The translations under genes and the position numbers were made by a program. Of a DNA stretch of 64,000 bases, positions 8,335-16,786 are shown in pieces; position 1 is the first letter of the stretch; the number at the start of each line of letters is the position of its first letter. The notes beneath the pieces were generated by a model that searched no databases, had not been told where the DNA came from, and worked only from the letters and a program-made list of their open reading frames with translations. The stretch is from contig JAFLBD010000003.1 of the NCBI GenBank assembly GCA_017303935.1, positions 555,692-619,691 on the forward strand, given 5' to 3'. This stretch comes from Armatimonadota bacterium. GTDB lineage: Bacteria; Armatimonadota; Fimbriimonadia; Fimbriimonadales; Fimbriimonadaceae.

Positions 8335-8787
8335 GTGAGAACCAGAGGGGTACCGGTTCGATTTTTTGTCCTGCCAATTCTTGGCGGGTTGGCGTTACTT
8401 TCAGGGTGCGGCGGGAGCGCGGCGTGGGGCAGAAACCAGCTCGCCACGGTAGAGATCAACTCCGCGGCCATCGAAGATCTCGATCTCATCGTCGTCCCAA
8501 ACGAAGGCGGGCCAGACGCAACAGTCGCGTGTAGCGAGAGCTACATCGGGTTTGATTGCGGGCGGCTCATCGGACCAGATTTCACCCAAATCAGGTTCAC
8601 CACAAGCTCCCAGGCCTCCCAACATCCCTACCGAGTGTATGTCCGAAACAACGGATCACGCACCCGCCGAGTCTGGCTAGATGTCTATTTCGACAACAAA
8701 CCAAACTACTCCTACGGGTTCGATGTCTACGCGGGCGAGACCCGGTGGGCCGCCGTCGTCCGCAGAAACAACGCCGGAATCCGCTAA
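8335..8787 (+). CDS. Predicted lipoprotein of unknown function
   Basis: The family is not recognised. From GTG 8335 the protein has 150 residues: a basic start, a hydrophobic stretch and a lipobox LLSGC with the lipidated Cys near residue 25, followed by a Gly/Ser linker. The mature part (about 125 residues) is Asn/Arg/Tyr-rich and looks beta-rich, with two Cys (VACSESYIGFDCG) that could form a disulfide. A TTG at 8299 is in frame but lies inside the upstream terminator, so GTG 8335 is preferred. It probably resides on the inner or outer membrane. It stands alone between the ATP synthase terminator and a convergent gene pair. Confidence 0.65.
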   Translation: MRTRGVPVRFFVLPILGGLALLSGCGGSAAWGRNQLATVEINSAAIEDLDLIVVPNEGGPDATVACSESYIGFDCGRLIGPDFTQIRFTTSSQASQHPYRVYVRNNGSRTRRVWLDVYFDNKPNYSYGFDVYAGETRWAAVVRRNNAGIR

Positions 8788-8885
8788 GGTCCTAGGTCTT
8801 TTTCCTCAAGCCGCCACAACCGTTGTAAAACAAATGTTACGAGTTGGCACTCGTGGGAGTGGTCCGGCAGAGGGGTTTGCCGGGC

Positions 8886-9392
8886 TCACGATTTACGGCG
8901 GCCATCGCCACCTCGGCGGTCGATGTCCTCGTCCACCTCGTCCTTCATATACCGCTCAAAAAGCTCGTGATCGCTCAGCGGTTTTGGCGCGGGCCGGGTG
9001 ATCTTCTTCGGTTCGGTGGCCTTCTTCAGCCGTTCCAAATCCCGCAGTGGCTGGTGAGAAAGCGGCCGATTTCCGCCCTTTTCCATCCGAATTCCGTGGT
9101 CGGCCAGATGCTGCTGGACGACGTGCGCGAGCTCCCCAAGCCGCCCAAATCGCCGGTCGGTTGGCGTCAACAGCTTCAAATCCACCCGAAAAAGGCCGTG
9201 ATCTAGCACCAAAAACGACTTCGAATCCACCGCCAAAGCCCGGTTGGATGACCGCACCGAAGTCAGAGGGTACACAAAAGCGTCGACATCGTTGTGGTAC
9301 GCCAGCACAACATACCGCTGGAATTTGCCGCTGAATTTTTCCAGCGAGGTCCCCTTCGCGACGCAGTGGCAAACCACTCCATCAGCCAACAT
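8886..9392 (-). CDS. Hypothetical protein coupled to the alkA-like gene
   Basis: The family is not recognised. The 168-residue protein has no signal peptide or membrane helix. The N-terminal half (to about residue 100) alternates hydrophobic and polar residues (RYVVLAYHNDVDAFVYPL and FLVLDHGLFRVDLKLL), suggesting a small alpha/beta or nuclease/toxin-like fold. The C-terminal third is highly charged (RMKDEVDEDIDRRGGDGRRKS-type) and probably disordered. Its start overlaps the end of the glycosylase gene by 11 bp, so translation is coupled and the two products may act together, perhaps in DNA repair. The overlap and clean codon pattern support a real gene; the function is open. Confidence 0.6.
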   Translation of the reverse strand: MLADGVVCHCVAKGTSLEKFSGKFQRYVVLAYHNDVDAFVYPLTSVRSSNRALAVDSKSFLVLDHGLFRVDLKLLTPTDRRFGRLGELAHVVQQHLADHGIRMEKGGNRPLSHQPLRDLERLKKATEPKKITRPAPKPLSDHELFERYMKDEVDEDIDRRGGDGRRKS

Positions 9393-9993
9393 TGGGGGTG
9401 TCCTTCAGCTTCCAAAGGTACAGGCTGGCATAGCTGCGGACCGGCGCCCAAACCGCCGCCCGCTCCAAAATCTGCTTCGGTTTTGGGCGTTCCGCCAGGC
9501 CGTCCAGCCGCCGAATCCCCTCCTGAATCCCGAGGTCGCCGGCAGGCATCACGTCCGGCCGCCCGAGGCTAAACATCAGCACCATCTGGATCGTCCATTC
9601 GCCAATCCCCTTCACCGCGATCAGCTCGTCCAGAATCGCTTGATCCTCCATCTGGTCGAATTTTGCAAAATGGATTTGGTTTTGGCGCGATTTTTCGGCT
9701 AAATCCAGCAAATAGCCCGCCTTTTGCCGGCTCAATCCGACCTCGCGCAGGCTCTCTGGCGTGTGCCCGGCAAACGCTTCTGGGTTCATTTCCCCCTCCA
9801 GCCCCAGCCCCGCCAGCACCTTGTTGTAGATCGAGCGCGCCGCCGCCACCGACACCTGCTGGCCGATGATCGACCGGGCAAACGAGTCAAAATTCACCGG
9901 CTTCGGCTCGAATCCCAGCGCGCCATGATCTTGGATCAATTGCGCCATTTTGGGGCATCGCGACGCCAGGATGGTGAGAGGATCGACGGGCAT
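9382..9993 (-). CDS. DNA-3-methyladenine glycosylase II-like (AlkA/HhH-GPD)
   Basis: This 203-residue HhH-GPD superfamily glycosylase would remove alkylated bases such as 3-methyladenine from DNA. The N-terminal helices carry FARSIIGQQVSVAAA, a hallmark of AlkA/MAG proteins; the hairpin VKGIGEWT is followed by GDLGIQEGIRRL, where the Asp is the catalytic residue. The protein lacks the extra N-terminal domain of E. coli AlkA and resembles the shorter MAG/Aag-II type. It is the first gene of a leftward pair; the next, unknown gene overlaps it by 11 bp. The region upstream holds the palindrome array at 10121-10222. Confidence 0.9.
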   Translation of the reverse strand: MPVDPLTILASRCPKMAQLIQDHGALGFEPKPVNFDSFARSIIGQQVSVAAARSIYNKVLAGLGLEGEMNPEAFAGHTPESLREVGLSRQKAGYLLDLAEKSRQNQIHFAKFDQMEDQAILDELIAVKGIGEWTIQMVLMFSLGRPDVMPAGDLGIQEGIRRLDGLAERPKPKQILERAAVWAPVRSYASLYLWKLKDTPNVG

Positions 9994-10120
9994 ACTTCAT
10001 ACAGTACCTGCCCGCGGCCTCCCGCCGACGCATCGATTTGTCACCGGATTTTGCGCAGTCCTCCCCGGAGTATTTTGTACAAGTTCACCGCCTTTTGTTG
10101 CATACGCCGGAGATATTTGC

Positions 10121-10222
10121 GCGCACCTAGGAGTGGATTGCGTGCGCTCCCAGGTGCGCAGAATTCTCCCCGGAGATCGCGCGGCGCACCCCGGAGTTCG
10201 CGCCGATTTCTCCTTGGTGCGC
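10121..10222. repeat. Two tandem palindromic elements (13-13-13 geometry)
   Basis: The 13-mer GCGCACCNNGGAG occurs four times in alternating orientation: 10121-10133 (+), 10147-10159 (-), 10184-10196 (+) and 10210-10222 (-). Each pair is 39 bp long with a 13-bp spacer, and the two pairs are 63 bp apart start to start. Only the dinucleotide inside the 13-mer and the spacers vary. A related CTCCCCGGAG follows pair 1 (10166-10175) and occurs again at 10061-10070. They lie in the 386-bp gap between the alkA-like gene and the Fn3-like gene. They could be tandem operators or REP/BIME-like stem-loops. Confidence 0.85.
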
Positions 10223-10307
10223 GGAATCTCCTCCTGGGATTTCGGCTCGCCTTCCCTGCTGCTGCCGCACAAATAATGAAACCATCATGCATTTTTTTCA
10301 ACCAAAC

Positions 10308-10313
10308 ATATAC
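10308..10313 (+). promoter_or_regulatory. Possible -10 box of the Fn3-like gene
   Basis: TATACT lies downstream of an AT-rich stretch in an otherwise GC-rich gap. No good -35 box is found at 16-18 bp (CATGCA at 17 bp). The rest of the gap between 10000 and 10385 holds only the palindromes described separately. Confidence 0.3.
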
Positions 10314-10356
10314 TTTGTGTGAAAATTTTATGAAGGCATGGAATGGAGAAAATACG

Positions 10357-10371
10357 GGGGAACCGTTCCCC
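10357..10371. promoter_or_regulatory. 15-bp perfect palindrome before the Fn3-like gene
   Basis: GGGGAAC-C-GTTCCCC is a perfect inverted repeat with a one-base centre, located directly upstream of the AGAGG ribosome binding site (10372-10376) of the next gene. It could be an operator or, in RNA, a short hairpin limiting access to the ribosome binding site. It does not fit the LexA spacing known from Gram-positive bacteria. Confidence 0.45.
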
Positions 10372-10385
10372 AGAGGTACAAAAGA

Positions 10386-11024
10386 ATGCCGAATAATGAT
10401 TATTTACCGGATCAAGACGAGGCCTTGAAGGCGTGGGCGCTGAACTTTGCGGCGCGATGCGCACAATACGACTCGGAATTGAATCTGAATTCCACTGATT
10501 TGTTGGCCATCGACAACGCGACCGACGGTTTTGCGAGCGATGTCAAGGACGTGCAGGAAGCGAAAGACACCTTGCAGGGCACGGTGGCTGTCAAGAACAA
10601 TTCGAAGAAGTCCATGACCGCCTTGGTGCGGGGTTACGCCAAGCAATTCAAGGCGATTCCGGGGATTTCTCCGCTCATTTTGAACCAGCTGGGCATCGTG
10701 TCTTCGAGCACCGCCGGGCCGGTGGTGATGGTGACCGAACTGACCGTGACGGGCTGTGACAACGGCGTGAACTCGCTGAAATGGAACCGCTCGACCAATT
10801 CTGACGGCACGATCTTTATTGTGGAGTATCGCCCTGCAGACAGTTTGGTGTGGGTTTTTGGCGCCGCGGTGACCAAGGCCTCGTTCAACCACACGGGCCA
10901 GGTTCCCGGAGAGATGGTTTGGTATCGGGTGACGGCGACCCGGGCCGGGGTGAATTCCGCTCCTTGCCCACCGGTGGCCGCTTATCCTAGCTCGGGCGGT
11001 GCTGGCCTGAGCGAAGCCGCCTAA
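10386..11024 (+). CDS. Fibronectin type III-like domain protein, unknown function
   Basis: From ATG 10386 (preceded by AGAGG) the product has 212 residues with no signal peptide. Residues 1-110 form a polar helical region ([21 protein letters not shown], ending [11 protein letters not shown]). Residues 115-200 resemble an Fn3 domain: [10 protein letters not shown], a central [14 protein letters not shown] strand pair and [12 protein letters not shown], where Tyr/Arg/Val match the F-strand pattern. The tail is Pro/Ser/Gly-rich. A similar helical-plus-Fn3 layout occurs in uncharacterised proteins of environmental bacteria. An upstream ATG at 10338 is in frame but overlaps the palindrome and lacks a good ribosome binding site. 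Confidence 0.65.
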   Translation: MPNNDYLPDQDEALKAWALNFAARCAQYDSELNLNSTDLLAIDNATDGFASDVKDVQEAKDTLQGTVAVKNNSKKSMTALVRGYAKQFKAIPGISPLILNQLGIVSSSTAGPVVMVTELTVTGCDNGVNSLKWNRSTNSDGTIFIVEYRPADSLVWVFGAAVTKASFNHTGQVPGEMVWYRVTATRAGVNSAPCPPVAAYPSSGGAGLSEAA

Positions 11025-11048
11025 TCCGCCATTTACGTTCCTTTTGGG

Positions 11049-11088
11049 TCTGGCTCCTAGCTTCCGCTGGGGGCCAGATTTGCTTTTT
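11049..11088 (+). terminator. Probable terminator after the Fn3-like gene
   Basis: TCTGGC pairs with GCCAGA, extended by C-G pairs inside, followed by TTTGCTTTTT. It lies 24 bp after the stop codon. Confidence 0.65.
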
Positions 11089-11182
11089 GGGGCTGCGTGT
11101 TTTTGGGAATGTTGCTGAATCTGCCGCAAGTTCGCGGCTAGCCATGAGGACGCCCCTTTGGAGTCCCGATAACTATAACATC

Positions 11183-13159
11183 ATGGGTTCGAGCACTCGT
11201 ACGACTTTTAATCCAGCCGGTTTCCTGGGGAACCTCAGTTTGGGTCAAAAATTGATCGGCGCTATTGTCAGCGTCATTTTGGTGGGATCGATCGGCACTC
11301 TTGGTCTTTCTCGGGCGATTGACCGCACCGAGAATCAGATGTCGGATGTGATTTTGCCTTCGATTGAGATTTATCAATTGGCGAGCCAAGCCCGCAGTTA
11401 TAACCAAGATATGGGCTCAAACATGTACCTTTTTGCTTTGACTGGCGACCCGAAGATTGCCGAAGCGAAGGAAAAAGCGGACGAAGACTTTATCGAGACG
11501 ATGAAGGTCGTCATGGGCAAGATCGAGAAATTGCCAAACAATTCGAAGCTGCTGGAGGCCGCGGATAAGGTTGGCAAGGCCGACGAAGAGCTCTGCGCCC
11601 CGAACGAAACGAAGGCGATGGATGCCTTTGAAAAGGGCGACAAGGCCACCGCGCTGAAGGTGATTTCGGGCGATTATGCGGCGGGGAGAAAGGAGTTTGA
11701 ATCCGTCTTTTCTGCCTTCCAGCAAGAAATCAGCACCTATTACACTCAGGCGAAGGACATTTCGGTTCAGGAAGCGCACAATGGCAAGATTTTTGGTCTG
11801 ATTGCCGCAGTGGTCTCGGTCATCTTTGGTCTTGTTATCGCGTCCGCCTTCTCGCGGGTTGTGAAGAACACCATCGCGGGCATGTCTTTGCAGTTGGGCA
11901 AGGTCCTTGAAGAGAATTTGACCGCGCTGACCAACGGCGTGAACGCGCTCGGTCAAGGTGACCTTTCGCATAAGATTTCGATTTCTGAACATGACGAGGT
12001 GGTTCGCCGCAAGGACGAATTTGGCGTTTTGAGCGAGATGATGGGCCGGTTTATCCGGGATACGGAATCCGCTTTGGAAGCCTTGCAATCTTGCCAATCC
12101 ACCTTGCGCAACGTCGTTGCTGGCGTCCGGCAACAGTCTGACCTGGTTGCTGTGAGTTCGGAAACCTTGTCGGACACCACGAAGTCGGCGTTCGAATCGG
12201 CTGGCGCGATCGCTCAGAGCACCCAGGACGTGCTGCACGCCACCAACGAACTGGCTCAAACCAGCACTCGCTTGGCCGAAGTCAGCGAAAAGACCGCCAG
12301 CGAAGTGAACTCGGCCTCTGCTGCGATGTCGACGCTGGAAAACACCGTCGCTGGATTGGTCGCGATGAGCGACGAACAGATTCAACTCGTCGAAGAAGCG
12401 ACCCACCGCGCCAAGATTGGTGGCGAATCGGTCGAATCGGCGATCAATTCGCTTGAGAATATTGCGACTCAGGTCCACGCAAGTGCCGACGTGATCCGCG
12501 ATCTGGGCGAACAACAAGTTAAGATCGGCGAGATCGTCTCGATGATCGAAGATATTTCTGGCCAAACCAACCTTCTGGCGCTCAATGCTGCGATCGAAGC
12601 TGCTCGGGCCGGCGAACACGGCCGCGGTTTTGCCGTGGTCGCGGACGAAGTCCGCAAACTCGCCGAGCGAGCAGGGCAAGCTGCTGGCGAAATCAGCGAC
12701 TTGATCGGCTCAGTGAGAGCGAACGTGAGCAAAGCCACCGAAGAGATGGAAGGTACCACTCGCGAAGTCGAGAAAGGCACCGAGCAAAGCGCCGCCGCAA
12801 AAACCGCGCTTACTGCCATTGTGCAGTCGGTTGGTGATGTCCACGAATCCGCTTCTGGGTTCAAGCGCAGCCTCGAATCCACGATCGGTCAGACCAGCAT
12901 CGTCAAGAACGCGCTCCTGGTTTCCAGCGAGGTGAGCAGCGAAGGCGCGGCCAATTCTCAGCAATTGAGCGCTGTGAGCGAAGAGATTTGCGCTTCGGCC
13001 CAAGTCGTCACCGGCTACCTGGACAGTCAGAAGAGCGAATTCCTCAACATCGAATCTGCTTCACAGAACCTGGCTGATCAGGCGAAGGTTCTCCGAGAAT
13101 CCGTTTCTGTCTTCCAATTGAGTACCGACGAAGAGACGCCCAAACTTAGAGCGGCTTAA
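11183..13159 (+). CDS. Methyl-accepting chemotaxis protein
   Basis: This transmembrane chemoreceptor of about 658 residues from ATG 11183 signals to CheA/CheW. In order it shows a short cytoplasmic N-terminus, TM1 (about 20-42), a helical periplasmic sensor of the four-helix-bundle type (about 45-200), TM2 ([19 protein letters not shown]), a HAMP-like linker ([11 protein letters not shown]) and the MA signalling domain. The hairpin tip is complete ([39 protein letters not shown] region). No C-terminal CheR-binding pentapeptide is present. The ligand is unknown. No che genes lie nearby, but flagellar genes occur 10 kb downstream. It ends at a terminator. Confidence 0.95.
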   Translation: MGSSTRTTFNPAGFLGNLSLGQKLIGAIVSVILVGSIGTLGLSRAIDRTENQMSDVILPSIEIYQLASQARSYNQDMGSNMYLFALTGDPKIAEAKEKADEDFIETMKVVMGKIEKLPNNSKLLEAADKVGKADEELCAPNETKAMDAFEKGDKATALKVISGDYAAGRKEFESVFSAFQQEISTYYTQAKDISVQEAHNGKIFGLIAAVVSVIFGLVIASAFSRVVKNTIAGMSLQLGKVLEENLTALTNGVNALGQGDLSHKISISEHDEVVRRKDEFGVLSEMMGRFIRDTESALEALQSCQSTLRNVVAGVRQQSDLVAVSSETLSDTTKSAFESAGAIAQSTQDVLHATNELAQTSTRLAEVSEKTASEVNSASAAMSTLENTVAGLVAMSDEQIQLVEEATHRAKIGGESVESAINSLENIATQVHASADVIRDLGEQQVKIGEIVSMIEDISGQTNLLALNAAIEAARAGEHGRGFAVVADEVRKLAERAGQAAGEISDLIGSVRANVSKATEEMEGTTREVEKGTEQSAAAKTALTAIVQSVGDVHESASGFKRSLESTIGQTSIVKNALLVSSEVSSEGAANSQQLSAVSEEICASAQVVTGYLDSQKSEFLNIESASQNLADQAKVLRESVSVFQLSTDEETPKLRAA

Positions 13160-13181
13160 TCCCGTCACAAGCACAGCAATT

Positions 13182-13220
13182 GCCCGCTCTTCCAATCCCG
13201 ATGGAAGGCGGGCCTTTTTT
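13182..13220 (+). terminator. Terminator after the chemoreceptor gene
   Basis: GCCCGC pairs with GCGGGC, and TTCCA with TGGAA inside the stem, followed by six T residues. It starts 23 bp after the stop. Confidence 0.85.
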
Positions 13221-13276
13221 CTGCTTGGATCAAGGCACTGGATTGTGGAGGTCGATCATACTGGATTTGGCCCCTC

Positions 13277-14293
13277 ATGATCATCCGTCCTGGCGCACCC
13301 TCAGACCAGCAAGCTTTCTCCGAAATCAAATGCGCTGCTTGGCGCAAGGCTTATGCGCACATCTTGCCTGCCTCGATCTTGGATGGTCTGGATTCGCAGG
13401 ACTTCGGGAAGCAGTGGACGGTGATGATGGACGATCACCACGCGCATGTGGCTGAGATCGACGGTCTGGTTGTAGGCTACGCCACTCTAGGCCCGAACCG
13501 TTATCCTGATCATCCGCCGAAGTTTGAGCTTTGGTCGCTTTACGTCCACCCCGACTTTGCCGGAAAGGGCGTTGGCTTCAATTTGGTCCAGCACATGTCC
13601 GGCATTGCGCTTTGGCACGGTAGCGCGGGGATGATCATTGCTTCTTTTGAGCAGAATCATGCCGCCCGGAAATTCTATTCCGAGCGGTGCGCCGGGCGAC
13701 TGGTCGGGAGCGGCACCTATCCGATTGACGAGGTGGATTATCCCGACGTGGTCTATCAAGTTGATGCGGACTTCGATTCGCTGGAAGCTGGCAGCGCCCT
13801 GACGGTGACCCAAGCCGCCGAGCAAACAGACTTCCCCGCGATCACCGACTTTCTGCATCGGTGCTATGAGCGCAATGCGGCTGCGGGATTGCGGTTCAAT
13901 GCGACGCACCAAACTCCGGAGACAACCCAAAGAAGGTTGCTCGCTGGAGAAGGCCTGTTGGTGAATTTGAGCGGTCGGCTTGCCGCCACCGTAACCTTGG
14001 AGAGTCCGGACAAGGAGTGTTACGGTACGTTCTGCCCGAATGAACCGTATTGCGAACTCACCCAGTTTGCTGTCGCTCCAGAATTGCGCCAATTGGGTTT
14101 GGGAAGATGGATCGAGCAACGATTGTGCCGTCGAGCGCGTGAGCTGGACAGGAGTTGGATCGCGCTGGATACCGCTGTCGAAGCGACTGGATTAATCACC
14201 CTCTACCAATCGTGGGGATACGAGGTTGTTGGGGAGATTGACTATCGGCCTGGAACGAATTATCTCAGCGTCGTGATGGCTAAGAAGGTGTAA
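13277..14293 (+). CDS. Tandem-GNAT acetyltransferase
   Basis: This 338-residue protein is made of two GNAT domains. The first (about residues 1-160) starts with the beta-1 motif MIIRPGAPSD and has the acetyl-CoA loop VHPDFAGKGVGFNLV. The second (about 170-338) has QFAVAPELRQLGLGRWIEQ, the Q/R-x-x-G-x-G/A loop, and a final strand pair ending NYLSVVMAKKV. Both domains keep the CoA-binding loop, so both might be active. Acceptors could be small amines, antibiotics or protein N-termini; nothing in the sequence decides. It is a single-gene unit flanked by terminators on both sides. Confidence 0.85.
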   Translation: MIIRPGAPSDQQAFSEIKCAAWRKAYAHILPASILDGLDSQDFGKQWTVMMDDHHAHVAEIDGLVVGYATLGPNRYPDHPPKFELWSLYVHPDFAGKGVGFNLVQHMSGIALWHGSAGMIIASFEQNHAARKFYSERCAGRLVGSGTYPIDEVDYPDVVYQVDADFDSLEAGSALTVTQAAEQTDFPAITDFLHRCYERNAAAGLRFNATHQTPETTQRRLLAGEGLLVNLSGRLAATVTLESPDKECYGTFCPNEPYCELTQFAVAPELRQLGLGRWIEQRLCRRARELDRSWIALDTAVEATGLITLYQSWGYEVVGEIDYRPGTNYLSVVMAKKV

Positions 14294-14294
14294 A

Positions 14295-14328
14295 AAATCC
14301 CCTGCGCCAAATCTGGCACAGGGGATTT
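14295..14328. terminator. Bidirectional terminator between the GNAT and PEP-CTERM genes
   Basis: AAATCCCCTG and CAGGGGATTT form a 10-bp perfect stem with a loop containing CCAAATCTGG. It is flanked by A and T runs, so it can stop transcription from both convergent genes. Confidence 0.9.
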
Positions 14329-14343
14329 CTGTTCAAGTATTGA

Positions 14344-15294
14344 TTACTTGCTGGACTTTCGCTTTCGTGCGAGAGCAGCCAAACCAAGACCGAGAGCAAT
14401 CATCGAACCTGGTTCTGGAACTGCGCTGAATGCCAGGTCGTCCACGGCCAATCCGTCATCTGCACCAGTTCGGTCGAAGTCGGTCCATCGCATCACCAAC
14501 TCATCGTTGTTTGCCCAGTTGAGGCCAGTCACGGTGTAAGTGATGAATCGTCGGTTATCGGCTGCGTTTCCGTCCAAACCGGATTGCGCGGAACCGGTCT
14601 TCAACGAAACGAAGTCAAGATTGTCTTCGTTGGTCCAGCCAGAGGTGACTGTTACTGGCATCTGGTCTACGTTGAACGTGCCAGCGCTGAAAACTCGGTA
14701 GCTGAAGTCGATTCGGTCTGCTGGAATTGGGTTGCCGCTTCCTGCGCCTTGTCGCCACTGCTCGCCCCAATAGGCGAGGGTGAACGAAGTGAGCGTGCCG
14801 CCCGAAGTGTTCTTGATTCGAAGGCCGATCGTGTTGCGTGCAGGAACAGTGCTTGCGACGCTACCCGAGTTCAGCATACCAAGAGCTCGATCGGTCGAGT
14901 TGATTGTGCCGTAGTTGAAAGTTGCGCCGGATGGGTTAGTAGGGGTTCCGTCCGAAATTCGGATAAAGCGTGTGTCGTAGGTTGGGATGGTGTGAGGTGT
15001 TGGAGTGTTGATAACGCCTGCGCCGATCCAGTTTCCGTTAGTTCCGGTAGGAACTGCTGCGCCGACGTTGGTGCCGTTCTCGAACGAGCTGTACCAACCC
15101 TGAATGGTCGAGTCGTTGTTCCAAAGCTGACCCGTAACCGCGGTGGTTCCAGTGCTGGAAGTTGGACGTGTGACCGAACCAGTTGTTGCCAACGAGTTGA
15201 AGTCTTGGGTGTAAGTGCCACCGGCATAGCTGAACTGTGCCGAAGCGAAAGAAGCGGAAGCCATTGCAATGGCTACGATTAGTGTCTTATTCAT
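14344..15294 (-). CDS. PEP-CTERM sorted surface protein
   Basis: This 316-residue exported protein has a classical signal peptide (MNKTLIVAIAMASASFASA) and a C-terminal sorting signal: VPEPGSM, a hydrophobic segment (IALGLGLAALA) and a basic end RKRKSSK. Such tails are recognised and cleaved by exosortases. The mature region is rich in Thr, Ser, Gly and Asn and predicted beta-rich; the segment from about residue 165 to 290 (LRIKNTSGGTLTSFTLAYWGEQW, VDQMPV, VDDLAFSAVPEP) resembles carbohydrate-binding-like jelly-roll surface proteins. AGAGGAAGAG precedes the ATG, and TATAAT on the minus strand (15355-15360) may be the -10 box. The exosortase gene lies 3 kb away. Confidence 0.9.
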   Translation of the reverse strand: MNKTLIVAIAMASASFASAQFSYAGGTYTQDFNSLATTGSVTRPTSSTGTTAVTGQLWNNDSTIQGWYSSFENGTNVGAAVPTGTNGNWIGAGVINTPTPHTIPTYDTRFIRISDGTPTNPSGATFNYGTINSTDRALGMLNSGSVASTVPARNTIGLRIKNTSGGTLTSFTLAYWGEQWRQGAGSGNPIPADRIDFSYRVFSAGTFNVDQMPVTVTSGWTNEDNLDFVSLKTGSAQSGLDGNAADNRRFITYTVTGLNWANNDELVMRWTDFDRTGADDGLAVDDLAFSAVPEPGSMIALGLGLAALARKRKSSK

Positions 15295-15443
15295 CTCTTC
15301 CTCTCAAAAGAATCAAATTCCGCGTTCAAAAACCATCCCGCGAATCCAAACCTAATTATACTAAACAGGCTGAAGAAACCAGTAATTTCGAACGCAAAAA
15401 CTTGTCTAATTAACAGGATTATTGGCACAACCTACTAATTTTA

Positions 15444-15974
15444 CTAGGGTAAAAGTAGCCGATTTAATTCTTCTTCGGTAGAGTTTTCGAGCTGGGCTTT
15501 GCTTCGTTCGAGATCTTCGAGGTGAACATTGCGCCGAGCCCGGCGATCTCGGGCCAAAAGGAAGTTGATTTTGTCCTCTCGTGTTTCGCAAATCAGCTTT
15601 GGAACGGCGGCTGGCTTGCCATCTCGGATCGCCACCATCGTTACCCGAGCAGTGTTCGTGTGCCGCTCCACGCCTTTGGCCAGATTCGTTGCGTAAACGT
15701 CGATGGTGACTTCCATACTCGTGCGGCCAGCATAGGCGATGTAACCTTCCATCGTCACCAGATTTCCGACCTCAATCGGTTCGTGAAAATCGACCCGATC
15801 AAACGCAGCGGTCACGCAAGTTGTGCCGGCAAATTGCTGGCTAGTCGCGCTCGCAGTGAGGTCGATCATCGCCAAAATCGATCCGCCGAAAACGTTTCCC
15901 AGGATGTTCGCGTCATTTGGCGTCATCACCTGCGCCAGCCTCAGCCGGGTTTCGTTGACCGTCTTATCCTTCAT
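15444..15974 (-). CDS. Hotdog-fold acyl-CoA thioesterase
   Basis: This 176-residue protein belongs to the YciA/cytosolic acyl-CoA hydrolase type of hotdog thioesterases, which hydrolyse acyl-CoA to free acid and CoA. Visible blocks are MTPNDANILGNVFGGSILAMID, where the N-x-x-G-x-x-F-G-G motif carries the catalytic Asp/Asn region, then VDFHEPIEVGNLV and SMEVTIDVYATN. A charged C-terminal helix of about 40 residues (LEDLERSKAQLE) extends beyond the core. Its ATG overlaps the tpiA stop (ATGA), so the two are translationally coupled; the metabolic reason is not obvious. Confidence 0.9.
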   Translation of the reverse strand: MKDKTVNETRLRLAQVMTPNDANILGNVFGGSILAMIDLTASATSQQFAGTTCVTAAFDRVDFHEPIEVGNLVTMEGYIAYAGRTSMEVTIDVYATNLAKGVERHTNTARVTMVAIRDGKPAAVPKLICETREDKINFLLARDRRARRNVHLEDLERSKAQLENSTEEELNRLLLP

Positions 15975-16768
15975 GCGTTGGCCACGATCGCTGCAAATTC
16001 GGTTGGATCCAGGCTAGCTCCGCCTACCAGTCCGCCGTCGATGTTGGGCTGGGAGAACAGTTCTTTGCTATTGGCTGCTTTGACGCTTCCACCGTAAAGC
16101 ACCCGGACATCATTGGCTAGATCATCTTCAGGATAATTCTTCGCGACCCAGTCGCGAATGAAACCGCAAATTCGCTCTGCCTCATCACTCGCACAGGTCT
16201 TCCCGGTACCGATTGCCCAAACCGGCTCGTAGGCGATCACCAGCGTATGGAGTTCTGCGCCATCGATACCGGCTAACCCCTCATCAAGCTGAGTCTTGAT
16301 GGCGGACTCAGTTTTCCCCGCTTCTCGCTCGGCAAGGGTTTCCCCAACGCACAAGATCGGATTAATCCCGTGGTACAGCAACGACTTGATCTTGAGGTTG
16401 ACCGTCTTGTTGGTCTCTGCAAAGTAACCAATCGTGTCTTCTTCGACCTCGAGCTTTCCAAATCTTCCCCGAGTCTCGCTGTGCCCGACGATACAAAACG
16501 AAACGCAAAATTCGGTCAGCATTGGCGCGCTGATCGAACCCGTGAATGCCCCATGATCGGCCCAAAATACGTCCTGAGCACCGAGCTGGATATGGGTCGA
16601 ATTCAGAGCTTCACGGACTTTCGCCAGCAGCGTGAATGGAGGACAAACTGCCACATCCACGTCCTGCTTCATATCCACTTTCTGAACGAAGGAATTGATC
16701 AGTGCCAACCCCGTGGATTGGTTCTGATTCATCTTCCAGTTGCCGGCAACGAGGGGTGTTCGTGACAT
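15971..16768 (-). CDS. tpiA: Triosephosphate isomerase
   Basis: TpiA interconverts dihydroxyacetone phosphate and glyceraldehyde 3-phosphate. The 265-residue barrel has the N-terminal GNWKMN with the catalytic Lys (residue 12), the electrophilic His in CIVGHSETR (about residue 98), the catalytic Glu in AYEPVWAIGTG (about 178, beginning loop 6) and the phosphate-binding YGGSVKAAN and GGLVGGASLD at the end. An insertion near residue 120 (IKSLLYHGINPILCVGET) is normal. It shares ATGA with the downstream thioesterase gene. The glycolytic enolase lies 30 kb away. Confidence 0.97.
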   Translation of the reverse strand: MSRTPLVAGNWKMNQNQSTGLALINSFVQKVDMKQDVDVAVCPPFTLLAKVREALNSTHIQLGAQDVFWADHGAFTGSISAPMLTEFCVSFCIVGHSETRGRFGKLEVEEDTIGYFAETNKTVNLKIKSLLYHGINPILCVGETLAEREAGKTESAIKTQLDEGLAGIDGAELHTLVIAYEPVWAIGTGKTCASDEAERICGFIRDWVAKNYPEDDLANDVRVLYGGSVKAANSKELFSQPNIDGGLVGGASLDPTEFAAIVANA

Positions 16769-16786
16769 CGGATTTTCTCTTTAACC

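Noticed and set aside
10121..10222. Possible CRISPR array
   Set aside because: Only two units, repeats alternate in orientation, spacers are 13 bp and no cas genes are nearby.
10357..10371. LexA (SOS) box near the alkA-like gene
   Set aside because: The half sites GAAC and GTTC are separated by one base, not four, and the palindrome lies next to the Fn3-like gene rather than at the glycosylase promoter.
11417..12679. 420-codon open frame antisense to the chemoreceptor gene
   Set aside because: It mirrors the codon structure of the chemoreceptor on the other strand, has no recognisable domain or ribosome binding site, and long antisense frames are common opposite GC-rich coding sequence.
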